A DNA stretch of 64,000 nt from Verrucomicrobiia bacterium. GTDB lineage: Bacteria > Verrucomicrobiota > Verrucomicrobiia > Limisphaerales > DASXHY01. A program made the position numbers and the translations under genes. Of this stretch, positions 57,901 to 64,000 are shown one piece after another. The notes beneath the pieces were generated by a model. That model saw nothing but the letters and a program-made list of their open reading frames with translations. It had not been told where the DNA came from and made no database searches. The stretch spans positions 43,819 through 107,818 of the forward strand of contig DASPIL010000029.1 in NCBI GenBank assembly GCA_035629175.1, written 5' to 3'. Every line of letters begins with the position of its first letter. Position 1 is the stretch's first letter.

Positions 57901-59295
57901 AGGTTGCGCGAATGTGCCGATTCAGCCGCGACGACATTGGGGCTTTCAATCAACGACCGCGCCCGCAGAGAAGCGGCCAGAGACGCTGCTAAAAAGGATT
58001 GGACTGACAAGGAACGGAATGCGCCAGAGGAAGGAAAGCGACGCTTTCCCGATGGCGAGAGACGTCCGCAAACAAGCACCGACGCTGCGGCGTTATTAGA
58101 GCAAGGCCGCGCATTGCACCAGCAACGCCAAACCCGCAAGCAAGAGGCGGATGCGAATGTCACTTCCTTGATTGAGCACGGCAATGATCTTGAAAAGCAG
58201 GCGGCGGAATACGAAAGCCAGCGCAACCTACTTGACCGCTTCAAAGAGGGCGAAGCCACAGCGGTCGAGCTTCCTAAAGACACCGCTGACATTCGCACGG
58301 CGGTCACAACCTTGTGCGGGGATGAAAAAGCCTCCGCCGCAGACGAACAGCGGATCAGGAATGAGCGTGGTGGCAAATTGAAGACTGCGCGTGAGGTTAC
58401 GACCAACGAGCGTTTCGGAGGCAAAGTCTCCCTAGCGAAACGATTCGAGGCATACACAGATGACAGTCTATTGGGTGAACTCACGCAAATCCGCCATGAC
58501 CTTGACCAGCGCATCACCAGCAATCGCGACCGCCTAGCCGGACTCAAGCAGACTCGTGAGCAACTGGTTCACATGATGAACGGCCTGGCCGACGAAATTC
58601 TTGCGCTGTTAAAAAGCATTGAGAAGGTCAGTCGTTTGCCCGAGGAAGGCATGGGCATTTGGAGCGGAAAGCCATTTATCAAAATGTCCTTTTACCAGCC
58701 GGACGATGCGGAACGGCAGGTTGCGTTGCGGGGTCTGCTGGAAGAATTGATTGAGTTGCGTCGTTCGCGCAACAGTGACACACCCGATACTGATGCCAGC
58801 GGCCTGATGCGGCTGATTGCCGACCGCCTTGTGTGCGACAAGAGAGTTCGTGTCCAGATTCTCAAGCCGACGCCTGTCCGCACGGACACTTACGAGGACG
58901 TGGAAATGTTGCGTCATTACAGCGGCGGTGAAGGTGTGACGGTGGCACTTCTAATGTATCTCACCATCGTTCAACTTCGCGCGCAAAGAACACAAAGCAC
59001 GCACCGCTTGCAGGACGCCGGTTTTCTATTGCTCGACAATCCGTTTGGCAAATGCAACCGCGAAGACCTCGTGCGGATGCAAGTTCAACTCGCCGATCAA
59101 CTTCGCGTGCAACTCATCGTTCTCACCGGCCTGCGCGAACCTGTAATCATGATGAGTTATCCGCGCCGTGTTCGCCTCGTGAATGACACGGTGAATCGGG
59201 TCACGGGCGCGAAACATGTGCGCGTCGACGGGGATGGCGATGGCAACATTACTGCGGTCGAAAATCTCCGCCGTTTTTCTTTCAATGGATCATGA
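54931..59295 (+). CDS. jetC: Wadjet system SMC-like ATPase JetC
   Basis: The product is 1454 residues, large for the family. The N-terminal head has Walker A in FLENGGGKTTLAAF (39-52). Two very long coiled coils (about 290-600 and 750-1250, rich in QRERQRQFTQRL-like heptads) surround a hinge-like globular part (VLERLREAGVEALPGLRYLA to RRIIIPTRAAF, about 630-730). The C-terminal head has the ABC signature MLRHYSGGEGVTVALLMY (near 1330) and Walker B LLLDNPFGKCNRED (near 1365), the MukB/JetC variant with Asn after Asp. It is the ATP-driven loop-extruding motor that senses small circular DNA. GAGGTGG (54921-54927) precedes the ATG; the stop overlaps jetD (ATGA). Confidence 0.9.
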   Translation: MLKLRRCHLSCIGNRSARFSPVSLDFSKGESAENSVVFLENGGGKTTLAAFLYLTLWPEQNHFLLKAAKNPKARVANYLSAGQAAYIVLECETRVAGLVDEPVVRVIGQVLKRRDTTEQSPVDRHFFTFLPRPGMAFDDLPIHGINGQAASLSYDDFRAWLRERQGQFAGAELWEGSSVEEYIKKLREIHAEPELVRVQVDLNKREGGIDDHFKEHCADSRKFVHTFLDLALQSAKGDETVGVLGKFLAEWQNIGHLEEETAFCDEFVAALASLADAQDRWSQSHRKLRDCQQRAAGLWQSLNRRVDELKQQQGETTQNLREAKAKALKAKQDVDNSYHHTISYELEWLELRAKEAARDAADAENKYKEAERADRLAKLAVSIGDIERRRRDLEAKRRILADKQAELAPLLSKLNLLGSAFAARLNDEANRIESDSNETASLLTDEQNRDSDLEKAQQDLAVESSRHEQTLTTVKGFFDRRRNQRDKLGERGLLEANERAEDGRIRWDVRRQAEEANVGEQRERQRQFTQRLSELNVEHARIQGEAAKAQSEARQSKNKLTAAQRERSDIIHHDLILAHFGDQFDPLRHGVEEEVTRKQADAFHSLLNLQLDAAALSRNREGIAQHQVLPPPRDVESVLERLREAGVEALPGLRYLADTCGCEEAERVIRADPARYGGVFVSPKHWEKLATLAWPEVSQPVVVSANPDKFSDAAQPDRRIIIPTRAAFDKAEAGRRSLRLEEESAATQRQLNERKSEYDGLADVLTRLRAFVGNYGEGKLAALERDVQAKERHAQALETSITELKNQIEDTTTARDTARQSELTSLNGLENQIRPVLTVIERFIMDVESQIDEMRSRETTARDRLAAIEGERESLKGQRETCKQSITAFQQKSFALQHQFNEARNELSAIHHCDAAVDAELVLQSLETLRASYDEQRKFYEGKQDVEAQIEIRTAEQVISSKQADFTSQLKDIPQAEVSALARENDYAEGRLRECADSAATTLGLSINDRARREAARDAAKKDWTDKERNAPEEGKRRFPDGERRPQTSTDAAALLEQGRALHQQRQTRKQEADANVTSLIEHGNDLEKQAAEYESQRNLLDRFKEGEATAVELPKDTADIRTAVTTLCGDEKASAADEQRIRNERGGKLKTAREVTTNERFGGKVSLAKRFEAYTDDSLLGELTQIRHDLDQRITSNRDRLAGLKQTREQLVHMMNGLADEILALLKSIEKVSRLPEEGMGIWSGKPFIKMSFYQPDDAERQVALRGLLEELIELRRSRNSDTPDTDASGLMRLIADRLVCDKRVRVQILKPTPVRTDTYEDVEMLRHYSGGEGVTVALLMYLTIVQLRAQRTQSTHRLQDAGFLLLDNPFGKCNREDLVRMQVQLADQLRVQLIVLTGLREPVIMMSYPRRVRLVNDTVNRVTGAKHVRVDGDGDGNITAVENLRRFSFNGS

Positions 59296-60332
59296 ACCGT
59301 AGCAATGATGCGCAACAATTCTGGGACGTGCTGCGACTGGCACATCCACACCGCACGCGGTTTTCGCTTGAACATTTGCTGGAGAATTTTAGACAAACGT
59401 TCCCGCATCGTCGCGGTGATACGGATGCACGCTTTGTCTTGGCAACTTTGCTTGGCGAATTGGAACAGTCCGGGAGTATCCGTTTGCCGAACAAGACTAA
59501 CCGTCGTGCTTATGACCATTCCGAACGAACTTCGCTGCCAAAGCACGTTGTTCGCTGTGACCGTCCAATACGGGTAAAACAATCGAGCTTGGTTTGGCGA
59601 CCCGAACTCGCATTCGCCCCAGAAGTTGGTTCCTCTTTGCAAACAGAACTGTTTGCGATTCAGGAATGGTTTCGCAATGGAGGAACTACCGCAGTGTTTG
59701 TCGCGCTGCGCGAACGGTCGGTTGAAATCTTCGGCGACGAAAAGCGGCTTGATTCGCTTTTGGGAAGCCAATTGTTCGCTCCAGGTCGCCTCACCCTCGA
59801 ACTGCTGCGCTGCTATCTTCCGTCCGTGCCGATTTATGTTGTGTCCGTGCCGGATGATGGAGCATCTCGTCCACTGCTTGTGGTCGAAAACCACACCACA
59901 TTTGACACGCTGTGCCGGTGGAACGAGAAGCAGCGGCTTTATTCAGCGATAGCTTTCGGTGCGGGTGCCGCCTTCATCGCCGCCTGCGAATCCCTGCGAC
60001 CGCATCTCATTGCGCCGGGTTGCTCGGGCAAATTGTTATACTTTGGCGACCTTGACCCGAAGGGGCTTTGGATTCCAGCACGCGCATCTAAAGATTCCGG
60101 CATTGAAGTGCAACCTGACGAAACTCTCTACAATCTTTTACTCCTGAAAAATAGCACTTACAGGGGACCGCAGGGTGATTCATTCTTATTTGATACTGAA
60201 TTGTTGAATTGGCTTCCCTCAACTTTTCGCGAGGAAGTTAAACAATGCTTTCATCGGGGCAGAAGACTCCCTCAAGAGTTGGTATCGCTTATCGATCTCA
60301 CTTGTGGGGTGCTTTACCCAAGTTCTACATAG
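59292..60332 (+). CDS. jetD: Wadjet system Toprim nuclease JetD
   Basis: The product is 346 residues. The C-terminal Toprim domain is clear: E199 in LLVVENHTTFDTL and the DxD pair D253/D255 in LLYFGDLDPKGLW, related to topoisomerase VI/Spo11. The N-terminal part (FSLEHLLENFRQTFPHRR; LATLLGELEQSGSIRLP) has winged-helix features. In Wadjet, JetD cleaves plasmid DNA once the JetABC motor stalls on a small circle. It is the last gene of the operon; its 3' end overlaps by 19 bp a convergent small gene. Confidence 0.88.
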   Translation: MNRSNDAQQFWDVLRLAHPHRTRFSLEHLLENFRQTFPHRRGDTDARFVLATLLGELEQSGSIRLPNKTNRRAYDHSERTSLPKHVVRCDRPIRVKQSSLVWRPELAFAPEVGSSLQTELFAIQEWFRNGGTTAVFVALRERSVEIFGDEKRLDSLLGSQLFAPGRLTLELLRCYLPSVPIYVVSVPDDGASRPLLVVENHTTFDTLCRWNEKQRLYSAIAFGAGAAFIAACESLRPHLIAPGCSGKLLYFGDLDPKGLWIPARASKDSGIEVQPDETLYNLLLLKNSTYRGPQGDSFLFDTELLNWLPSTFREEVKQCFHRGRRLPQELVSLIDLTCGVLYPSST

Positions 60333-60523
60333 ATTGAATTGTATCCATGCTTTCCTAGCAGCATGAGACGGATGTGTGTGTGTCCGTGATGGACGCAGAG
60401 GCGTGGCCAGAGTAGGCCTGCAATTTCCAGGACCTCTTCCGGTCCACGTGAATAACCGACGATTGCTGTAACAAGCTGCATCACTTCAGATGTTGCTTGC
60501 GAAAGTTCGGGGCGGACTCTCAT
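60314..60523 (-). CDS. Small hypothetical protein convergent with jetD
   Basis: The product is 69 residues from the ATG at 60523, chosen because AAGGAAAG lies 4 bp ahead; a longer frame to 60586 exists. It reads SEVMQLVTAIVGYSRGPEEV then LEIAGLLWPRLCVHHGHTHI, a compact globular-looking protein without a family I recognise. Its last 19 bp overlap the jetD 3' end in the opposite direction. The IS66 end at 60604 lies only 80 bp upstream, so its promoter may have been disturbed by the insertion. It could be a regulator or partner of the defence locus, or unrelated. Confidence 0.5.
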   Translation of the reverse strand: MRVRPELSQATSEVMQLVTAIVGYSRGPEEVLEIAGLLWPRLCVHHGHTHIRLMLLGKHGYNSIYVELG

Positions 60524-60736
60524 GCGCTTTCCTTGTTTTTGCGTACCACAGAACGCTGTCAGGATACGATCATTTTTCCGCGCCATTGCGGGTAAAGAGA
60601 ATGTAAGCGGTAAGGCGTGGGCGTTGCACTATAGGGACAACTTTCGCCGAGAACAAAGCAAGATATGTGGTGTGATCTCTGTTGCGAAAAGTCCCGGCCA
60701 TCCCTATGAATGCTGACCTCGGTTAAAGCAAAACCA

Positions 60737-60795
60737 CCCTTGTCGCAGCCGAAAGGGGCTGAGGGATCGAGCTGCGACAAGGGATTTTCTTTTTG
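60737..60795. terminator. Strong bidirectional terminator inside the IS66 end
   Basis: Perfect 13-bp arms CCCTTGTCGCAGC (60737-60749) and GCTGCGACAAGGG (60771-60783) are followed on the + strand by ATTTTCTTTTT and on the - strand by TGGTTTTGCTTT. It would end tnpC transcription and block read-through between the transposon and its surroundings. Confidence 0.75.
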
Positions 60796-60800
60796 CAGAT

Positions 60801-62459
60801 TCAGGAGGAGTTGGGCGCCGCAGGCTTCCAGTTCTCCGGCAAAAGGCAATCAATCTCCGTGTTCTTCATTCCAGGCAAACGCTGGAGGACATCGGTCAGG
60901 TAACTCTGCGGATCGATTTGGCGTCGTCGACAGCTCTGAATGATGGAGTAGATGACGGCACTGCGCCACCCGGCCTGGGGATGAGCGATGAAGAGCCAGC
61001 GCCGCTTGCCGACGCAACTGGGTCGAATCGCATTTTCAACGAGATTATTGTCCACCTGATAGTCGGGCCGCTCCAGATAGACCTGCAACGGGTCGAATTC
61101 ACGAAGGAAGTAAGCGATTGCCTTGCCCAGGGAGCTTTGCGGCAGGACCAGCGGTTTGAGCTGCTCAGCGCGTTCCTTCATCGCGGCCCAGAGCGCGGGT
61201 GCGCGTTGGGTGCGCAAAGCCTGGCGTTCGGACGGGGAGAGCGGGCGCGCCTCATCCTCGATCAGATAAATCTGGCGGAACTGGGCGATAAACCACAGGG
61301 CTTGCCGGTCGCCTTGCAAGGCAGCCTCGTAGAACTTGCGCCTGGCGTGAGCCGCACAACCGGCCCGGCGGACGCCCGGCAGCTTCTTAACCAATGTTTC
61401 GTAAGCGCTGAAGTCGTCGCTTTGGAAGAGGCCGTGAAAACCGGCCAGCACCTTTTTGGGAACTTCATGCGAACGGCTGCGATCGAAGATGAGCACGACG
61501 TCGCCGCCCGGAACCGCGATGAACCAAAGATAACCCTTGGCGGCCTTGCCTTTGACCTCCGGGTCGAGAACCCGGACGGGCGATTCGTCGATTTGCAGGT
61601 AACTGCCCTGGACGATCCGCTCGAGCATCCGATCGACGATCAAACGGAGCAGGCCGGCAATGTGCTCAATCCATTGCACCATTTGCTGGCGAGGAACCAG
61701 GACGTTGTGGCGTTCGCGGAAAGTCCGTTCCAGGGTGTAGAGCGCGATATGATCGTCGTACTTGGAAAGCAGGATGTGGACGGCCAGCCCGACTCCGAGT
61801 TTGCTGCCAGGCAGCAATTGCGGGGGCAGCGGGGCGATGGCTATGCCGCCGCAGCCACATCGGCATTTGCGTTTGATGCGCACCGTTCGCCGGACGACGA
61901 GTTTGGCGGGAATCAGATCCACGACCTCGCTGGTTTCCCGGCTGACTTCCTCGCCCATCTGGCCGCAGCGTTGACAGGGCGGCTCCGACGGTTCCAGCAC
62001 CGTAGTCTGCACCTCCAGGTGCACAGGAATGCTCCGCGGCTGGCGTTTGCGGCCTTTGGACTTCTTGTCCTTGCCGCCCTCATCCTGGTCTTGGCCTTTG
62101 TCGTCGTCCGTGTCTTCGTCGAGGACATCGCCACTATCCGGAGCGGGCCGGGATTGCTGCTCGTCGAGATCGCTTTTGACTTGGTTCAGTTCGGCGGTGT
62201 GTTCGTCGGTCATCCGCTCGGAGGTTGGCCCAAAGAGCATGCGCCGGAGCTGGGCGATGAGCGCCGCCTGTTCATCGGCTTTGGCGCAGAGTTCGGCAAT
62301 GGTTGTGTCCCGGACCGCAAGCAACTCCCGATAGATCTGTTCCTGGGATCGCAAGCTGCGGTTGTGGTGCTCCAACTGCCGGAGTTGCTCCTCGGACTTT
62401 CGGAGCTGCTCCTCCAGTTGCCGTGCTTGCTCTTTTAACTCTTCCCGACTCATGCGCAC
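60801..62459 (-). CDS. tnpC: IS66 family transposase TnpC
   Basis: The product is 552 residues. An N-terminal leucine-zipper coil (LEEQLRKSEEQLRQLEHH) is followed by the IS66 motif LIAQLRRMLFGPTSERM, an acidic low-complexity stretch, a zinc-binding part (CQRCGQMGEE; RKCRCGCGG) and the DDE core: Asp in LQIDESPVRVL (about 290), Asp in GLFQSDDFSAYE (about 346) and Glu in NNLVENAIRPSCVGKRRWLF (about 474). The C-terminal IS66 domain (IIQSCRRRQIDPQSYLTDVL) is intact. It appears full length and active. Confidence 0.95.
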   Translation of the reverse strand: MRMSREELKEQARQLEEQLRKSEEQLRQLEHHNRSLRSQEQIYRELLAVRDTTIAELCAKADEQAALIAQLRRMLFGPTSERMTDEHTAELNQVKSDLDEQQSRPAPDSGDVLDEDTDDDKGQDQDEGGKDKKSKGRKRQPRSIPVHLEVQTTVLEPSEPPCQRCGQMGEEVSRETSEVVDLIPAKLVVRRTVRIKRKCRCGCGGIAIAPLPPQLLPGSKLGVGLAVHILLSKYDDHIALYTLERTFRERHNVLVPRQQMVQWIEHIAGLLRLIVDRMLERIVQGSYLQIDESPVRVLDPEVKGKAAKGYLWFIAVPGGDVVLIFDRSRSHEVPKKVLAGFHGLFQSDDFSAYETLVKKLPGVRRAGCAAHARRKFYEAALQGDRQALWFIAQFRQIYLIEDEARPLSPSERQALRTQRAPALWAAMKERAEQLKPLVLPQSSLGKAIAYFLREFDPLQVYLERPDYQVDNNLVENAIRPSCVGKRRWLFIAHPQAGWRSAVIYSIIQSCRRRQIDPQSYLTDVLQRLPGMKNTEIDCLLPENWKPAAPNSS

Positions 62460-63319
62460 AGCCGTGCCCGAAATTTTAGGTGCAGCGGATAGAGGTAAAC
62501 ATCCTTGCGTGGAACCTGGATCTGGCGGTGTTGATCCTGCCGCGTTCGCCCGGTCGTTTGTCCGGCTTTGATCCAGTTGGCCGCTCGATAGGCCGTACCT
62601 TGGAAACGTCCTTGCTCGACGAAGGTCTCCAAAAGGTCGATGTCGTGCCCGTACTTAGCTTGCCAGTCCCGGCGCAAGCGCCGCGCAATGGTTCCCAGAA
62701 TGCAGCTGGCCAGATGCGGCACCACCACCCAAGGCAAGATGAGAAATCGGCTGTTATTAACGACGCGATGGAGCTGGCGTCCGCGTTGCTCGAGGGTCCA
62801 GCCGATGAACTCATCGCGAGCCTGGCACTTCCAAGCAGCCGCACCGAAGACCATGCACGCCAGCAAACGACCGTTGGAATCGCGCACCGCGTATTGCAGG
62901 TTCTGTCCCACGGGTCCGGCGTATCCCAAATAGTGATGCAATTGCAAATAGGCGGCCAGCTCCGAGCGCAACGCCGGATCCCGGCTGACTTCCGTCACGA
63001 TCAGCGTACCCAGTTCTGCCAGGGCGCACTGAATCGGCGCTTCCTCCGGACTCGGAACGGGTGCGGGTTGCCGACGCATTCGGTTGGGAGGAATCTGGCG
63101 GCGTTCGGGCAGTTGAATCAGGCCCCGATCGTGCAGTTTAACCAGCAATGTTCGGCTGGCCATGTCCTTCCATTGTCCCGCGCCGTTGCGCCAATCCCAT
63201 TGTTCGCACAACGCCAGCGACAACTTTCGCCGGCTCCATCCGGGATGGCTGGAGATCATCTGTCGAATCTGTTCCAGGTGAGCCCGACTGAGCGTGCGGC
63301 CCTGCACCGTCAAGTTCAT
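62450..63319 (-). CDS. DUF4338 / DruA-like protein carried by the IS66 element
   Basis: The product is 289 residues from the ATG at 63319; the frame is open upstream to 63502 but without a matching start. The N-terminal part is a winged-helix-like region (LEQIRQMISSHPGWSRRKLS). The rest is the DUF4338 domain: LQLHHYLGYAGPVGQNLQYA, RDEFIGWTLEQR, VNNSRFLILPWVVVPHLASC, LLETFVEQGRFQGTAYRAAN. DUF4338 is the domain of DruA in Druantia defence systems, and related genes are also passengers of IS66-like elements. Its stop overlaps the tnpC start region by 10 bp. The biochemical role is unknown. Confidence 0.85.
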   Translation of the reverse strand: MNLTVQGRTLSRAHLEQIRQMISSHPGWSRRKLSLALCEQWDWRNGAGQWKDMASRTLLVKLHDRGLIQLPERRQIPPNRMRRQPAPVPSPEEAPIQCALAELGTLIVTEVSRDPALRSELAAYLQLHHYLGYAGPVGQNLQYAVRDSNGRLLACMVFGAAAWKCQARDEFIGWTLEQRGRQLHRVVNNSRFLILPWVVVPHLASCILGTIARRLRRDWQAKYGHDIDLLETFVEQGRFQGTAYRAANWIKAGQTTGRTRQDQHRQIQVPRKDVYLYPLHLKFRARLCA

Positions 63320-63374
63320 GGGCGCAAGTATGAGGCAGGGATGGAGCGGAGTCCAGCTAAAAATGAAAAATGGA

Positions 63375-63713
63375 TTAAGCGCTTCGATACCACCGCTGGC
63401 GCGGCTGTCCGTCGATCCCGTGAACCAGCAGTTGCAGTTCTTCCGGTCGCAACCCGCGGCTGATGTCCTGGCAATCGGGCCACGCATAAGAGCCGCGCTC
63501 AAGTCGTTTGCAAAACAGGCAAAGGCCCGAACCGTCCCAGAAGAGAATCTTCAGACGGTTCTTTCGCCGGTTGGTGAACACGAAGAGGTAACCACTGGTT
63601 GGCTCCTGCTGCAGCGTCTCTTTGACCAGGCTGTAGAGACCGTTAAAACTTTTGCGGCCATCGACGGGCGTCACCGCCAGAAAAATGCGCGTGGCCGGTG
63701 AGAGGCTTAGCAT
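63375..63713 (-). CDS. tnpB: IS66 accessory protein TnpB
   Basis: The product is 112 residues with the IS66 Orf2 signature: IFLAVTPVDGRKSFNGLYSL, YLFVFTNRRKNRLKILFWDG and FCKRLERGSYAWP. TnpB is needed with TnpA and TnpC for IS66 transposition; its biochemical role is not defined. The start overlaps the tnpA end by 7 bp. This IS66 TnpB is unrelated to the RNA-guided TnpB of IS200/IS605. Confidence 0.93.
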   Translation of the reverse strand: MLSLSPATRIFLAVTPVDGRKSFNGLYSLVKETLQQEPTSGYLFVFTNRRKNRLKILFWDGSGLCLFCKRLERGSYAWPDCQDISRGLRPEELQLLVHGIDGQPRQRWYRSA

Positions 63714-63991
63714 GGCCGTCGAAAACGTTCGACCAACCCGGCCACCACATCAGGATCGCACTTGCCCTTCAAGCGTACCGTGATATCCGTTCCGACGGCG
63801 ATCTCCACCGACGGCGACATCAGCAAATCCAGCGCCTGTGAAGGAGGCGCCACTTCACGAAATGCGACTCGTCTCAGCCTGGCGGTGGGCGGTTGATCCC
63901 GATAAATCCATCTGCGCAAGGTTCCCAGACGGATCTGGCGCGCTGCGGCGAACTCCTCCTGCGTCTGTTGGCTCTGCCGCCACTCTGTCAC
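63707..63991 (-). CDS. tnpA: IS66 accessory protein TnpA (start uncertain)
   Basis: The product is 94 residues from a GTG at 63991; the frame stays open to the window edge, so the true start may be outside. It has a helix-turn-helix-like N-terminus (WRQSQQTQEEFAAARQIRLG then TLRRWIYR) and ends with the IS66 Orf1 pattern VRLKGKCDPDVVAGLVERFR. It overlaps tnpB and belongs to the same transposon operon. Confidence 0.8.
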   Translation of the reverse strand: MTEWRQSQQTQEEFAAARQIRLGTLRRWIYRDQPPTARLRRVAFREVAPPSQALDLLMSPSVEIAVGTDITVRLKGKCDPDVVAGLVERFRRPC

Positions 63992-64000
63992 GAAGCTTCG

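Larger units (their letters stand above)
60604..64000. mobile_element. IS66-family transposon carrying a DUF4338 (DruA-like) gene, one end outside the window
   Basis: The element has tnpA, tnpB and tnpC in standard IS66 order on the minus strand with an extra gene between tnpB and tnpC. The inner end is placed at 60604 because GTAAGCGGTAAGGCGTGG there has the GTAAGCG start typical of IS66 inverted repeats. The flanking 8 bp (60596-60603, AGAGAAAT) would be the target duplication; the second end and duplication copy are beyond 64000. Confidence 0.8.

Noticed and set aside
60918..62438. 506-codon + strand open frame across tnpC
   Set aside because: Shadow of the IS66 transposase, which has intact DDE motifs on the minus strand.
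62480..63463. 327-codon + strand open frame across the DUF4338 gene
   Set aside because: Shadow of the DUF4338 coding frame; no recognisable motif.
1..64000. tRNA, rRNA or riboswitch genes
   Set aside because: No cloverleaf-type sequence, rRNA segment or known riboswitch core was recognised by reading; a covariance-model search was not possible.

Overview
The window looks like chromosomal DNA of a free-living Verrucomicrobiota bacterium (Pedosphaera/Opitutus-like; an inference). It carries two secreted pseudopilins with a [24 protein letters not shown] leader, two PEP-CTERM proteins, many secreted glycoside hydrolases without SusC/SusD partners, very large secreted beta-rich proteins with a shared C-terminal module, and intergenic DNA full of short hairpin repeats. 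No rRNA or tRNA gene was recognised.

Region 1 (1-7355) is a polysaccharide-degradation cluster on the + strand: the 3' end of a glycosidase-like gene, a large GH20/GH67-like secreted protein, a GH127 beta-L-arabinofuranosidase, a GH43-like protein and a xylose-isomerase-like TIM-barrel protein. Region 2 (7705-15772) holds a giant repeat protein, a PEP-CTERM protein, a minus-strand TIR-domain membrane protein with a helical-repeat tail, and a pseudopilin. Region 3 (15852-25021) is a second glycan cluster: GH97, GH27 with NPCBM, two GH43, an ancillary beta-sandwich protein and a tannase/feruloyl esterase family protein. Together with region 1 it points to arabinan, arabinogalactan, galactoside and ester-decorated plant polymers. 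Region 4 (25179-40345) has an RHS protein with an N-terminal C39-like peptidase domain, a beta-solenoid protein, a second PEP-CTERM protein, a second pseudopilin, a CBM6-like protein and a GH144-type glucanase.

Region 5 (40344-41711) is a scrappy zone with a GIY-YIG relic, a RadC/JAB gene and a small partner ORF. Region 6 (42403-60332) is a defence island entirely on the + strand: a cas3 N-terminal relic coupled to an intact type I-G (old I-U) module (cas3, csb3, csb1, csb2, cas4-cas1, cas2), a 14-repeat CRISPR array, and directly behind it a complete four-gene Wadjet (jetABCD) SMC-type anti-plasmid operon. Region 7 (60604-64000) is an IS66-family transposon running off the window that carries an extra DUF4338 (DruA-like) gene between tnpC and tnpB.

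The most unusual signals are: MITE-like hairpin elements of about 180 bp placed at gene boundaries, two inside the signal-peptide coding region of adjacent secreted hydrolases and one supplying a stop codon; the back-to-back CRISPR I-G/Wadjet island with its cas3 relic; the RHS protein with a built-in papain-like domain; and the DruA-carrying IS66 element that landed beside the defence island.
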